This document shows, one piece after another, positions 22,063 through 32,853 of a DNA stretch of 64,000 nucleotides. The translations under genes and the position numbers were made by a program. Each line of letters starts with the position of its first letter. Positions within the stretch are counted from its first letter, which is position 1. A model generated the notes under the pieces. That model did no database searches. It worked only from the letters and a program-made list of their open reading frames with translations, and was not told the DNA's origin. The stretch spans positions 91,442,680 through 91,506,679 of the forward strand of contig CM043962.1 of NCBI GenBank assembly GCA_014529385.2, read 5' to 3'. The stretch comes from Adiantum capillus-veneris (taxonomy: Eukaryota; Streptophyta; Polypodiopsida; Polypodiales; Pteridaceae).

Positions 22063-23260
22063 GCAAAAGTTGAAAATAAAGCTATAGACCATAAAGTACC
22101 TTCAGGAAACACACCTCTTCTCTGCTGTTCAGGATAAGCTCCAATGGGCCCTCGTCATGAATAGGAGTGGCCGATTTTTCCCTCATAAAGACTGAACCAC
22201 AATGCCTTCCCATGTTGGATAGAAGATCTATCAAAGGTGTCATGTACTATGAGTCACCACTGTCAATAATTTAATCCCAAGAATCTTGTACAATCCGCTT
22301 TGTCTCAACCTCTAATGTTAATGACAAAGCATGTGAAGGTAGCATCTCTAGGTGGACAAAGACTGGTGACTTTGCTGCAGTCCAGGATTCTTCAGCCCGC
22401 TTGGGGAGCTTTGTCAATAATGGCCCCACTTGCCACAAGTATTGCAATGCCGCTCCGCTCTCAAAGCATCTTCACACCCGACATCGGTCTCTTTATTAGT
22501 GATGTTGCCTTTCTGTGCTTTAGCCTTTTGCTTTCCTTTTGTCAAAGAGCGTATCAAGGCTTTGGAGCCCCATTTCTTCGTCGCTATGAACCACTACTAT
22601 TCCAGTACCATAGATACAATCTTGTCCAAAGCGATAGTATTGGGACGTCCTCTGAAAATCAGCGTTGATGGGTGGAAATTCTTATATTATAGAGGCAAAT
22701 GAACAAGGAGTTTTATGGTCATATGCTCCAAACTGATATGCTTGCCCAATTGAGGTATCTCTTGTTGGAGCTCTTACATCTTCGTGATGTGATTCCTCAT
22801 GGATACCTTTGTCACACCGAGGGGTCTCAACTGTACTTTCAGAGCTATCCGCTTCATTGGAGAAAATCAATCATATAGGGAAGCCAATCGCTCCAAATCA
22901 TCTTCACATCCTTCATCAACTTGGTGTGGACGGCAGCAGCAAATCAGCCCCAAGTAGGTGAAAAACAGAAGCATATGTGCCAGCCGTCTAAGCACAAACA
23001 ACTCGATGAGCATCTCGCTGTAAACTAGCCCCAACTGATGGACCACCACCTATCTTGAAGACCTCCTGGAAGTAGAGAGAAATGGTGCAGATAGAGGTCT
23101 TATTAAAACCAATACTTTATTGTGGTGGGGCTTCAATTAATCGAAATCTTGCTTATTAATGCGGCTTTTATGGTTTATTTTATGGTTTGTGGAAATGGAA
23201 GCTGGCACAGCTACATGTCCTTTTGCAGTGTTAAGCTTCTTCTCACTGGTGGATTTTTCT
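22063..23260. other. unassigned region with possible - strand zinc-knuckle fragment
   Basis: No intact gene is seen. On the - strand at about 22570-22400 a frame reads RSLTKGKQKAKAQKGN, then ERHCNTCGKWGHY and a stop. This resembles the C-x2-C-x4-H start of a zinc knuckle as found in gag, MULE or FAR1-type proteins, but the last Cys is not visible. Other - strand pieces (22870-22682, 23049-22867) have no recognisable family. It is probably an old transposon remnant. The last 200 bases, before 23260, look like AT-rich intron sequence. Confidence 0.3.
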
Positions 23261-23325
23261 TTTGATTAGATGTCTCCAATTGACTGTGATAAACATATCC
23301 AAGTTATGCTGAAGAGGACAGGGCA
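23261..23325 (+). CDS. possible short exon upstream in EDR2-like gene
   Basis: After a pyrimidine-rich stretch ending ttttgattag, the sequence reads MSPIDCDKHIQVMLKRTGQG in one frame. The position, just upstream of the better exon at 23479, and the spacing would fit a START-domain exon of an EDR2-like gene. The similarity is too short to be sure. Confidence 0.2.
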
Positions 23326-23478
23326 AGGGTGGTACTGCTACTGCTTAGTACTCAAATGTTTCTGATTGCTTATCTTTATAGTGCTAGGAATTTAGAATGA
23401 CGAGTTCATTAGATATAACAAGAGCCTGGCTAAAATCTAGCTATTTGTAATATTCTTTCTTCTTTTTATGCAAACCAG

Positions 23479-23622
23479 GTTTAAGAGATTATTATGCTGC
23501 CAATCCTGTTCCTGATACAAATGTCCCTCCAAGCAGAGTCTCAAAAACTATACAGCAGGCTTCCCCTGTCTTAGAATCGCCTGATTTTGTAGATGCTACA
23601 CAGGAAGAATTTTACGAAGAGT
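23479..23622 (+). CDS. candidate EDR2-like exon (end of START domain and linker)
   Basis: Following the acceptor tatgcaaaccag, a frame without stops reads GLRDYYAANPVPDTNVPPSR and then SPDFVDATQEEFYEE. In EDR2-family proteins the START domain ends in a G-L-R-[ED]-[WY]-[FY] motif, followed by a Pro/Ser-rich linker with short acidic EEF-type motifs, so the match is to family layout. The exon runs into LINE sequence soon after 23622 with no clear donor site, so it may be broken by that insertion. Better-matching exons of the same family, same strand, lie at 36052-37253. Confidence 0.45.
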
Positions 23623-24031
23623 GTAGGATTGGAGGAACGCTCGCTACTGCTGCTCGCCCCCCCCCTTGCTGCGCCATCGCTGCCCTCTCCCCCCTCCCCC
23701 CCCCCCCCACCCCACCCCACCCGCTGCCCCTGCGCGCTGCCGCCCGCCCGCTGCCCCCCCCTGTTTTCGCGCTGCCCCACAGGCTGCCCGCTGCCCTCCT
23801 CTCGCGTTGCCATCCCCTCCCCACCCGCTCGCTGCCGCTTGTGCACCCGCACAATTCCCGGCTGCCCGCTTCGCCCTCGCCGTCCCCCCATCCCCCCCCC
23901 CCCCCGTCCTCTTTGCTCCCGAAGGTCTTCTGCACCTGGCTCGGCAACGCTTTCTCTTCGGACAAGTGCTTGGCGTACTTGTTCGCAGATTTTCTTCATC
24001 GCCCGCTTCTTCGACTCAGCAGTAGACACAG

Positions 24032-25363
24032 ATGGAGGCTCCAGCTCCACCTCAGAGGGACTCGCCTGAAGCCCCCTCGCCCGACCCCGCTGAGCCCACC
24101 ATTCGACTTGCTCTTACGCCGGCAGAGCAAGCGAGCCTTGCCACAGAGGTAGAACGCTTGTAGGCGACTTCTATCATCTGCAAGGTTCTCGGCACTCGTC
24201 CCAGCAGAGGAGAGCTGCGAGATCTTCTCCAGGCCCGCCTCCTCGCAGAGGTGGGCAAGATCTTGGATATCCAGATTCTCAGACGGGGGTACTACCAGAT
24301 TGAGTTCGAGACTTCCGAGATGGCCTCCAAGGTCATAGCTATGAGTCCATTGGCCATCCGAGCAGCACGCGCCCACTTTCGACAGTGGCGACATGGTTTT
24401 GACCCGTCTTCGGATGTGCTAGTAGAGGAGGCGGACATCCCCATATCAGTCTGCTTTCCGGGTTTACGGAGGGAGTACCTTCCACTTCTCTCCAGGATTG
24501 GCTCCGCCATCGGAACTGTCCTGGAGACACCTCGTACGGCAGCATCAGTTGCTGCCAAGGCGGCTGGCATCCCTTCAGTTCGAGTTTTGGTCAGAGATAC
24601 CCACACGCTCCCGAAGGTCATCCTTCTGCCTCGGGTGAGTGGGGGTTGGTTTAGACAGATTGTGGAGTACTCGGGTCTCCCGAACCAGTGTTTCATTTGC
24701 AGACAGATGGGCCACCTAGCGAAGGCCTGTCCACGGAGGAGACCACGACCCGCACTGCAGCCTCAGCCCCAACCTGCCAAGGCTGGGCCGCAGCCACAGC
24801 CAGCGACGCAGAGCACAGATCCAGCGCCACCCTCCGAGCTTGGGGCTCCAGCGGAGGAGGGGTGGCAGCAGGCCCGTGGCCGTCGACGCCAGGGGCCACA
24901 GCGACAGCCTGGCACTCAAAGTGGCCCCCAGGTGCCTACTCAGCAGCAGTGGGTTCCCACGGGGAACCGCTTTGGTCCTCTTGAGCAGGAGGAGCCCCCT
25001 ACGCCAGCCTCCACCTCCGCTTCACCCTCGCCAGCCGCTCCGCCTTCCGATCTCCCCTCCTCCTCCTCATGCCCTCCCCCGCCCTCTGCTACCGCTCACT
25101 CCCCACCTCGCCCCCCCCATGTCTCTGCCGCCCCACCCCGCTTCTCCTCTCCCCCGCCCCCCCCCAGCCCCTTCTCCCCCTCCTCCTGCTTCAGTACCAC
25201 AGTCGGCTCTAGAGACTGGACCCTTGCCGGCGGCCAGGAGATCTCTTGGCAGCGCCTTCGCCACGAGTCGCCTAGCGAGAGAGGGTCAGCCCTTCATGCG
25301 GCCCCCTCTGCAGATTTAGACATCTCCTCTTGCAGCTATCCCTCGTGGTTTGACGAGCTTTGA
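24032..25363 (+). pseudogene. LINE-1 ORF1, DUF4283-like RNA-binding protein
   Basis: ATG at 24032 (MEAPAPPQRDSPEA) is in frame with the main open stretch. One TAG near 24160 (EVERL*ATSIICKVLG) is the only stop, so this was intact recently. The domain at about residues 45-140 (ATSIICKVLGTRPS to FRQWRHGF) fits the DUF4283 RRM-like fold typical of plant LINE ORF1. It is followed by an intact zinc knuckle QCFICRQMGHLAKACPRRR (about 24690) and a long Pro/Gln/Ser-rich C-terminus. The known role is binding LINE RNA in the ribonucleoprotein particle. The GTG-initiated shorter frame at 24251 was rejected as the start because the DUF4283 block begins upstream of it. Confidence 0.75.
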
Positions 25364-25940
25364 CCTCCGACGCCGCTGGGATTTCTTCGATTACGGGTTT
25401 ACTCGTTTTCTTGGCGATTCCGCAGCAGACCACGAGGCAGCCTGCTTCAGAGTCCACGCTTTGTTCCTCGCCGCTAGGGGGACAGAGGCCTTGGACTCAG
25501 CAGTTGGTTTCTCCTTCCCCCTCTGTGGCAGGACTGAGACAGAGTGGTCCCTCGACTCAGTGGTGGGATGGTTGCATACACAGGTTCTCGAGTTCTCTCA
25601 CCACATGGGGGAACTTGGCGTTACAGATCTGTTGCAGACTTTGTGGCCACTGGCCAAGTTTGCGGTGACACCCCCAGATTCAGCAGGATGTAGACACATT
25701 GTGGTGTACTTTTTTGCTGATACGCAGTGTTTGCCTTGCTATGTATTCATTCATGAGGACTCCTGGACAGAGGAGGTTGCTTTACGCACGGCTCGCTCTA
25801 CTTGGGCTTGGACCAGGCACTCACTGCAGTCTCGCCTATCTAGAGGACGCTCGGATGCGGATTACTCCCCATCCAAGCCTGCTTCGAAGATAGCTCGTCT
25901 TGCTGCTGCGGCAGCATTTGTTCTCTCTCGCTCCCCATGA
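25350..25940 (+). CDS. LINE-1 second ORF, unrecognised, coupled to ORF2
   Basis: This open frame of about 196 codons overlaps the end of ORF1 by 14 nt in another frame. It has no ATG near its start (TTG at 25350). Its stop overlaps the ORF2 start as ATGA at 25937-25940. The protein-like sequence (FFDYGFTRFLGDSAADHEAA, HIVVYFFADTQCLPCYVF) has mixed composition and lacks low-complexity bias, unlike the preceding Pro-rich tail. It could be the natural C-terminal part of ORF1 displaced by a frameshift, or a separate ORF reached by frameshifting or reinitiation. I do not recognise the domain. Confidence 0.5.
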   Translation: MTSFDLRRRWDFFDYGFTRFLGDSAADHEAACFRVHALFLAARGTEALDSAVGFSFPLCGRTETEWSLDSVVGWLHTQVLEFSHHMGELGVTDLLQTLWPLAKFAVTPPDSAGCRHIVVYFFADTQCLPCYVFIHEDSWTEEVALRTARSTWAWTRHSLQSRLSRGRSDADYSPSKPASKIARLAAAAAFVLSRSP

Positions 25941-27613
25941 GGATCGTCTCGTGGAACGTGCAGGGACTCGGTGGGCCCCAGTTTCAGCGACGACGGGGCC
26001 GATTGCGTCAGGAGCTTCAGCGATGCCTTGTGGGAGGAGAGATTGATCTCCTTATGCTTCAGGAGCACCATTTGTCTGAGAGCCGCATTCGGCGATGTGG
26101 TCAGATTTTGCGTGGACGCTATGATACCTTTTGGTCAGCTGCTTTTGGACCTGGAGGCATCCAGGGTGGGGTATGTATGACTATTGCGGACTCATTACAG
26201 TAGGCCATTGTGGGCAGAGGGATTATTGTACCAGGCAGGGCTCAGTGGATTACTATGCAGGTTCAGGGTAGCCTTGTGGGTTTCCTGAACATCTATGCGC
26301 CCAATGTGGCGAGTGCTCGTGCAGAGTTTTGGTCACAGATTGTTGAGTCTTTGCCACAGGTTGACCAGTGGTGTGTAGGAGGGGACTTCAACATGTTGGA
26401 GGACCCTTCTGACAGAATCGGAGGCAGCCATGCTACTGTGCATGGAGTCGAGTTAGCAGCTTGGGAGAGGTTTTGTATGACGTTGAGGGTCTCGGATACA
26501 TGGCAGCATTCTGGCTTTGTGAGGCCTCCAGAGAGTCTTGCCTTCTCTAGATCGGACCGCCGAGTGGGAGGAGTGAATCTATCGCGCATAGATCGCTTCT
26601 ACACTAGTGACCACTTCAGTGACTTGGGGGGATCAGTGGGCATCCTGGCAGGGACATCCTTCTCGGACCATGCACCAGTGATCCTCACAGTGGCAGACAG
26701 GCAGAGGAGTGGGAGCACGATGCTTCGCATCCCAGAGCGGGTCTTGTTGGACTCAGCACTCAAAGAGAGGGTCGAGGCTCTATGGACAGAGGGCATGGAC
26801 AGCCAGGCTCCACATGCAGACAGAGTGGCCTCAGGCCTAGCTCAGCTCAGCCACTTCTTTCTCCAGGAGTCTTTGGCTCGACGGGCTGCAGCGAGAGAGG
26901 AGGAGCAGCGTCTCAGACGAGGCATTGCTTCACTACAGAGGATGCAGGAGCAGCATCCAGACAGTCCATGGTTGGAGGAGCAGCTTCAGCAGGCTCGACA
27001 GGAGCTTGCTTGCACAGAGGAGAGGCGCCATGAGTTTGCCTTCCACCGGCATGCATCTCAGTGGACTCAGGTAGGGGACAGAGTGACAGGTGTTTTTTTT
27101 GAGACAGTGGGACCTCGGCACTCGCATGCCAAGGTCAATCAGTTGAGGAGACCCGATGGGTCAGTTGTTTGCGAGCCAGAGGATATACGTGCAGTTGCTA
27201 CTGACTTTTACCGTGAGCTACTGTCGGCTGAGCTAGAGTCAGAGAGGCAGGATGCATGCAGGGAGCAGGTTTGGGCACAGATGCCTTGTCTTGTGACTGA
27301 GGTGATGCGGCAGAGGCTCGAGTTACCTCTTCAGCTTGAGGAGCTGCACACGGCTCTTAGGGCCCTCCCTCGTGGTAGTTGTCCAGGTGAGGATGGGCTG
27401 ACTCCCAGCTTCTTCTTGGAGTACTGGGACCTGCTTGGCCCAGATCTTTGTAGTGCCTTTCAGTACATTCTGCACACAGGAGTGATGCCGGATAGCATGA
27501 GTGAGGGCCTGATTTACCTCATTCCTAAGGAGGGTGGCTCCTTGGATGAGATTCGACAGTGGCGTCCCATCACCATTCTCAACTCAGCCTACAAAATTCT
27601 TGCCAAGGCTCTG
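25937..27613 (+). pseudogene. LINE-1 ORF2: endonuclease and start of reverse transcriptase
   Basis: The ORF2 start is MRIVSWNVQGLGGPQF, the classic first block of an APE-type endonuclease (Asn). Next come LLMLQEHHL (catalytic Glu), one TAG at 26201 (DSLQ*AIVGRG), then FLNIYAPN, VGGDFNMLEDPSDR (Asp and Asn), LSRIDRFYTS and TSFSDHAPVILTV (Asp-His). A charged linker of about 200 residues precedes the RT blocks LPRGSCPGEDGLTPSFFLEY and IRQWRPITILNSAYKILAKA. The frame is lost at about 27613, before the YADD motif. Nicking target DNA and copying the LINE RNA is the family role; this copy lacks the RT core. Confidence 0.85.
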
Positions 27614-28219
27614 AGGTGGTTATTTATGGTGGGAGTATTGTTGTTGTTACTCATGGCCTGGAGCTAGATGGTTTTTTACCGGGGGGGGTAGGGGTATACA
27701 GAAGTTTGAGCAGTGGTTACTCTCAGAAACTCCAAACTACGCAAGCTACGGTCTGGGGGGCGTTTGGTTGTAAAAGGCCTCTACCGGACCTTTTTAGGTT
27801 ATGCGGGAGGAGTGATGAGGGAGTTGTTGAACATCTCATGGCCCTGACCTGGAATGTTATTTGCGGGGGGTGTTCATCGGTGGCTTTATGTTTCTATGTC
27901 TTGTAACATTCATATGTGAGCATTTGTGTTGCATTGTGATGTGCCAGCCACTGAATACTCCTTATTTGGATGAGATTTTTCTGGGAAACCAATGACCAAG
28001 GATATCAAGAGTTCCAATCTGGAATGAGACTCCTTATTGGATGAGATTCTTTTGGGAAGCCAACTACCCAGGAAGTCAAGAGCTCCGATTTGGAATGAGA
28101 AAACTGATCGTCCCTCACATTGTCCCTCGGAATGACCCTCGAAGATTTTTGAGCTAACTTGAGTTGTTTTGCAAATATACAGTAATTGCAGACGATTACT
28201 TTCTTTTAAGAAGGGGGGA
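27614..28219 (+). other. 3' internal region of a Ty3-like element, with a direct repeat
   Basis: This non-LINE sequence interrupts the LINE region. It contains two tandem, imperfect copies of about 70 bp (27958-28029 and 28030-28101), each ending in tggaatgaga. It ends in a purine tract (aagaagggggga, 28208-28219) directly before an LTR start. No intact domain is seen. Confidence 0.5.
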
Positions 28220-28759
28220 TGTCACAAATTGCTGACGTGTCAAGCCACTGAAGAACAAAGCCAACATGTAGATCCCGACCGAGGAGCCTAAACCCAGAAG
28301 AAGCAGCCGAAGAAGTTTTATTAACTTGTGGGAGCCCATCCGATGGGGCCCAACCTAAAGACATTAAAATAAAGCAGGACCACACACACACACACTCAGT
28401 CTCTTGCGATCATTTGACGACATGGCGCAGTTGTACGGAAGACCGGATTTTGTGTTGGATTGCTAACGTGGTTGATAGTACGAAATTCTACGTTTTGCGC
28501 TAATTGTGCTTATGTGGCAGCTGTACGGATTTTCGCAAAATGCATTGGCAGCTTTTGGCGCTAGTGCTTTTCAGACCAAATGCTTTTGAGTTTGAAAGAT
28601 TTTCATGCAACTGCTTCATGGCCAAGGACCTTTTAATATGAGCTAAGGGCTCATTTTCTTGCACTCTTCCGGGTGAAGGTGCAGAGCGCGAGTACCGGCA
28701 TTTTACTGAGTTCGAGGAATATAAAGAAATACATAAAGGGGCGCCAAGGTTTGGGGCCA
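28220..28759 (+). repeat. LTR (Ty3-like) inserted in LINE sequence
   Basis: It begins tgtcacaaattgctgac right after a polypurine tract and ends near 28759 in aaaggggcgccaaggtttgg and ggcca. The end resembles the aaaggggcgccaattttggg block inside the chromovirus LTRs of this window, so it is probably a distant member of that group. It contains a short (CA)n run at about 28380-28396. Confidence 0.55.
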
Positions 28760-28819
28760 GTGCTCTCTCAAGGTGGAACTCCGCCACTCCCCGTCTTGTG
28801 CGTCGTGCACATGGGGGAT

Positions 28820-30460
28820 TACGGCTTTGTATAGATCAGTGATGGGACATGTACGCACTCCGGAAGGGGTATCTGATTTAGTTCACTCTACTATTGGAGT
28901 GAAATAGGGCTACCCATTGTCTCCTACTCTATTTGGTATGTATGTTGATGAGGTGTCTGATTACATTGACAGAGAGGGTGACAGGGGTGCCCAGCTGGCA
29001 GGGACGTGGATCCCGTTGTTGCTATATGCTGATGATATTGTGCTGATATCTGACTCACCAGAAGGTATACAACGACAATTGGATGCACTACACAGTTTTG
29101 CAAAGGATAGTGGATTGTGTGTAAACCTAGGTAAAACCAAGGTTATGGTGTTTAACACCACACCGCAATGGGTCAGCAGATCAGTACCTACTTTCAAATA
29201 TGGTTAGGAGATTGTGGAGTATACAGATGCATACACTTACCTAGGGGTAGTCTTTACTGGGCCGAGGTTTTCTTTGAGAAGAGCAGCAGAGACTAGACTA
29301 ACTAGAGCTGGTCCGGCTCTGGGAGGAATGGAGAGGATGTGTTCGCAGGTTCAATTCCAGGAACCCAGGACAAAGTTATGGCTCTTTGATACTTTGGTTG
29401 CCTCTACTATGTTATATGGGGTGTATGTTTGGGGACCTTCTGTAGGCCAGGATGGTTGGAGGCGTATGGAGAAGCCATGATCTCTCGGCTGATTAGAGCC
29501 AAGGCTTCCGTATAGCATGATATCATTCGAGCGGAATTAGCTGCCCCCCCTATGGAGATTGAGGCGCTTACCAAATCAGTCTCGTTTGTACACAATCTGT
29601 GGGATACTACCAGAGACAGATATGCCAGGGTGGCTCTAGATCCTCCGGACAATTAGCTCTTAATGGAAATACATCATGCTAGTATGCACAGATGGCATCA
29701 TTGTTTCAGACACATGGTTTCACCATGGACAGGTTGCCTCCTTTTCAATACTCTACAGGCACCCTTGAGGTCTCTGACGCGGGTAGAAATTAATAGACTT
29801 GTTCGTCAGAATCTGATCCAGCTGGACATGAGGAGGACATGGATAGAGCCGATACAGGAGTTGGGCACAAAGATGGCTTTCTATAGAGAGCATCTTCTCC
29901 ACCTCACGGGGGATGCGTTTGTGATTCGACCTAGCTATATGGACACGCATCTTTCTCATGGTTTGCGTTGTGCCATTGGCTAGATACGCACGTCCTCACA
30001 TCAGCTCGAGATTGGGACTGGCAGATTCAGAGGGACACCAGCAGATAGCAGGATATGCCACTTATGCCATCTAGAGCCAGAGATAGAGGTACATTACATA
30101 TGTCATTGCACAGTGTACTATGAGATACGAGGTTGTTTTCATTGTCTATTCAGAGAAGGTTTTGGGCCTCTATCTAGGGTCATGAGTTATGAGGATCAGA
30201 GATGTCTTGGGCTATATCTACTTGAGTTACACAGGCATAGAGAAACTTTACTGAGGAGAGATGAAGAGAGACAACCCCAGAGACAGATCACAGATTTCTT
30301 TACACTAGATATTGTACATCCAGAAGAACAGACAGAGGAGCAGCCAACAGTGGAGAGGTCCCACACTACTGGCATTCTCATAGACCGAGCATTGGAGCTA
30401 GGGAGATCCAGACGACCCCGATGGAGAAGAGGAGCTACTCAGTTTCGAAGGAGGCTATAG
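28820..30460 (+). pseudogene. LINE-2 reverse transcriptase and C-terminal zinc finger
   Basis: Non-LTR reverse transcriptase from the middle of the palm onwards. Blocks: IGVK*GYPLSPTLFGMYVDE (motif B region, with a TAG in place of Gln), LLLYADDIVLISDS (YADD catalytic motif), GLCVNLGKTKVMVF (motif D/E), YTDAYTYLGVVF, then LVASTMLYGVYVWGP. The C-terminal region runs through several frames: MEIEALTKSVSFVHNLWDTT; LVRQNLIQLDMRRTW; and ICHLCHLEPEIEVHYICHC, a C-x2-C...H-x4-C finger typical of LINE ORF2 ends. The frame ends RRGATQFRRRL at 30460. Several stops and frameshifts are present. The - strand copy at 31612-32797 is the same family. Confidence 0.75.
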
Positions 30461-30775
30461 CAAAGGATTCGAGCCATACTTTTTCGTTGTCCAGAGTGCA
30501 GATGAAGATGGATCTCTATGAAGATGGATCTCTACTTCCCTCCCATATTGTCTACACATTGTACTGCTTAGTTCACACATTTCACGCCTTTCACCGTTCA
30601 CACCTATCAGCTTAGTCTAAGATTCCGCAGTATTTATATTTTGTTATCCTAGTTTAATTTATTTTGTTAATCTGACTTTGTATTAGATACACCGCATTGT
30701 AACTTTCTGGTCTCATAGGTCACTTTGGCCTTTTGAAGACGTTAGTATAACATTTCATTTCATTTCTCTCTCTTT
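30461..30775 (+). other. LINE-2 3' untranslated end
   Basis: It runs to a short repeated tail catttcatttcatttc at about 30750-30768, not poly(A). The inverted copy at about 31612-31650 ends in the same CATTT-type motif, which supports this as the true 3' end of the family. Confidence 0.6.
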
Positions 30776-31139
30776 CAGTTTAGTGTTATTTGAAGTGCTA
30801 AAAGTGTTCAGTCTGTTCTTTTCCATTGGCATGTGGTGCCGGTCCCCGTGACACGTCAAGTGGGTAGCCTCAGAGTAGTATATGCTCTCTCTTGCTCAAG
30901 TGCCCAAGAGTGTGTGAGTGCATGTGATAAAATAAATCGTGTAAGAAAACAAACTAGTGCACTGTGATGACTTTGAAAAGAACAAAATTGAAACAGTAGA
31001 GTAACAAAAAGATTAGAGATAGAGACGACACAAGAAACACTAAAACTGCTCACTAAAGCCTCGATATACTATGTCATAAGTTTGTGACGTGGCCAATCAA
31101 GAGGGTTAGGGTTTTTAAAACCTAACCCTCCAACTTACA
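30776..31139. other. no gene seen; short palindrome at 31101-31130
   Basis: The stretch is AT-rich without recognisable coding potential. At 31101-31130 it contains gagggttagggttttt followed by aaaacctaaccctc, an almost perfect inverted repeat of telomere-like units. Confidence 0.5.
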
Positions 31140-31608
31140 GAGAATGGATTGAGGGGCCTAACCATTTATGCTCACACGCTCGGTTTGGTAGGGCTGCCCT
31201 CTTGCCCCCTTCCTTTTTTTGTTCTATGCTGAGGCAATGAGCAGGTTTTTTGACCTCATAGGAGGTTGGTTTGCGTGGACTACAATTGCCTACTATGGGC
31301 GAGCAGCTTTTGAACGTTGAGTTTGCTGATGACTCAGGCATGTTTCTAGAGGGTCGGGAGGCCAACTTGCACAGGTTTGAGTAGTCTCTTGAGGTGTTAT
31401 GTTGTGCATTGGGAGCACTGATCACCTGGCGAAAGACAGTGGCTTTCTGAGTTTGTAGTGCTTCCATGCCTAATTGGTCGCCTAGAGAGGGCTTTAGGTG
31501 GATGCCTCCTAGGACACCGGTACGCTCGTTGGGTTGTCAGGTTGGTTTGGATCTGTCACTAGAGCAACAGATCGTTTCTCTCCTTTTTATCAAGAGGAAA
31601 CTGCTCCA
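31140..31608 (+). pseudogene. L1-type reverse transcriptase fragment
   Basis: Across frames the sequence reads QGCPLAPFLFLFYAEAMS-like (motif B), then LLNVEFADDSGMFLEGREAN (the YADD motif with FADD), then SLEVLCCALGALITWRKT and WMPPRTPVRSLGCQVG. This is the L1 pattern and differs from LINE-2. It fits the missing C-terminal half of the LINE-1 RT. It ends at the LINE-2 inverted copy. Confidence 0.65.
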
Positions 31609-31611
31609 TTA

Positions 31612-32795
31612 ATGAAATGATATATTAACGTCTTCAAAAGGCCAAAATGACCTATGAGACCATCAGATACAAAGTGGGGAATCTAATACAACGTCTGAAG
31701 TACAAGTACAAAAAGTACTGAAAGTAAAAATGAAAACTGAAAATGAGTGTGAAATGTGAAATGTGAAAATGTAAAATAGGCCCTCAATGACAATCTGGGT
31801 GTCGTGCTAGAATGCCTATGATCCTCTGTTGGAGTCTCCGTCGATGGAGTCTGCTCTTGTGTCTCGGTCGTGGTCGTCTCGATCTCCCGAGCTCAGTCGC
31901 CCTGTCAATGAGGGTGCCTCTCGTATGAATGCGGGTACAACCCTATGCTGGTGGTTGGTCTCTTGGCTCCCTCGATCCAAAGAAGTCTGTGATCTGCCTC
32001 TGCGACTGTCGTACTCCATGTCTCCCCAACAGACTATCTCTATGACGGTGTAGCTCAAGTAGATATAAGCCAAGGCATCTCTGGTCCTAATACCTCATGA
32101 CTCTATCTAGGGGTCCAAAACCCTCCCTGAATAAGCAATGGAAGCGCCCTCGTATCTCATAATACACAGTGCAGTGGCATATGTAGTGTAGCTCTGTATC
32201 TGGCTCTCTACCGCATAGTTGACATATCCTAGACTCCGGCGGTATCCCTCTGAATCTACCCTTCTCAGTCTCTAGCTGGTGTGAGGATGTGCGAATCTGA
32301 CCAATAGCACATTGCAGACCATGAGACAAATGAGTGTCCATGTAGCTCGGACAAGTCACAAACCCATCTCCCGAAAGTTGGAGAAGGTGCTCTTTGTAAA
32401 AAGCCATCTTCGTGCCCAACTCCTGCATCAGCTCTACCCATGTCCTCCTGGTGTCCAACTGTATTAGATCCTGCCGAATGAGTCTAGTGATCTCCGTCCG
32501 TGTGACTGGCAGGGAGGGTGCATCTAGGGAATACTGAAAAGGAGGCAATCTATCCATGCTGAGACCATGCCTCTAAAACCATGAGGTCATCTGCTCATAC
32601 CAACATGATGCATCTCCTTGCATCGCTAACTGTCTAGAAGACTCAAGAGCCAATCTAGTATATCTGCCTCTATGTGTATCCCATAGACTGTGCATAAAGG
32701 ACACTGATCTAGTAAGAGCCTCAATCTCAATAGGAGGGGCGGCTACCTCCGCTCGAATAATCGCATGCGGTACGGAGGCCTTGGCTCTAATCATC

Positions 32796-32797
<2 letters not shown>
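31612..32797 (-). pseudogene. LINE-2 3' half, inverted copy
   Basis: The - strand reads IRAKASVPHAIIRAEVAAPP (about 32790), EIEALTRSVSFMHSLWDTHR, then the open frame 32557-32087 with RTEITRLIRQDLIQLDTRRT and the zinc finger ICQLCGREPDTELHYICHC. It corresponds to + strand 29480-30770 of LINE-2 with moderate divergence, and its frame is better kept. The 3' end has the CATTT-type tail. It is truncated at 32797 exactly where the GA-rich tract starts. Confidence 0.75.

Positions 32798-32853
<56 letters not shown>

Larger units (their letters stand above)
23640..27613 (+). mobile_element. L1-like LINE (LINE-1), truncated within RT
   Basis: Order: a C-rich 5' region (about 23640-24031), ORF1, a second ORF in another frame, then ORF2 with endonuclease and the first part of RT. 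The RT stops abruptly at about 27613 (YKILAKALR), where Ty3 3'-end sequence begins. A matching RT C-terminal fragment of L1 type lies at 31140-31608 and could be its displaced remainder. Confidence 0.8.

Noticed and set aside
23593-24069. Overlapping Pro/Arg-rich and Gly-rich frames on both strands
   Set aside because: This is the C-rich 5' region of LINE-1. All frames are low complexity, and the ORF1 start is later (24032).
24300-25460. Several long - strand frames opposite LINE-1 ORF1
   Set aside because: Shadow frames of a GC-rich gene. They lack motifs, while the + strand frame has DUF4283 and a zinc knuckle.
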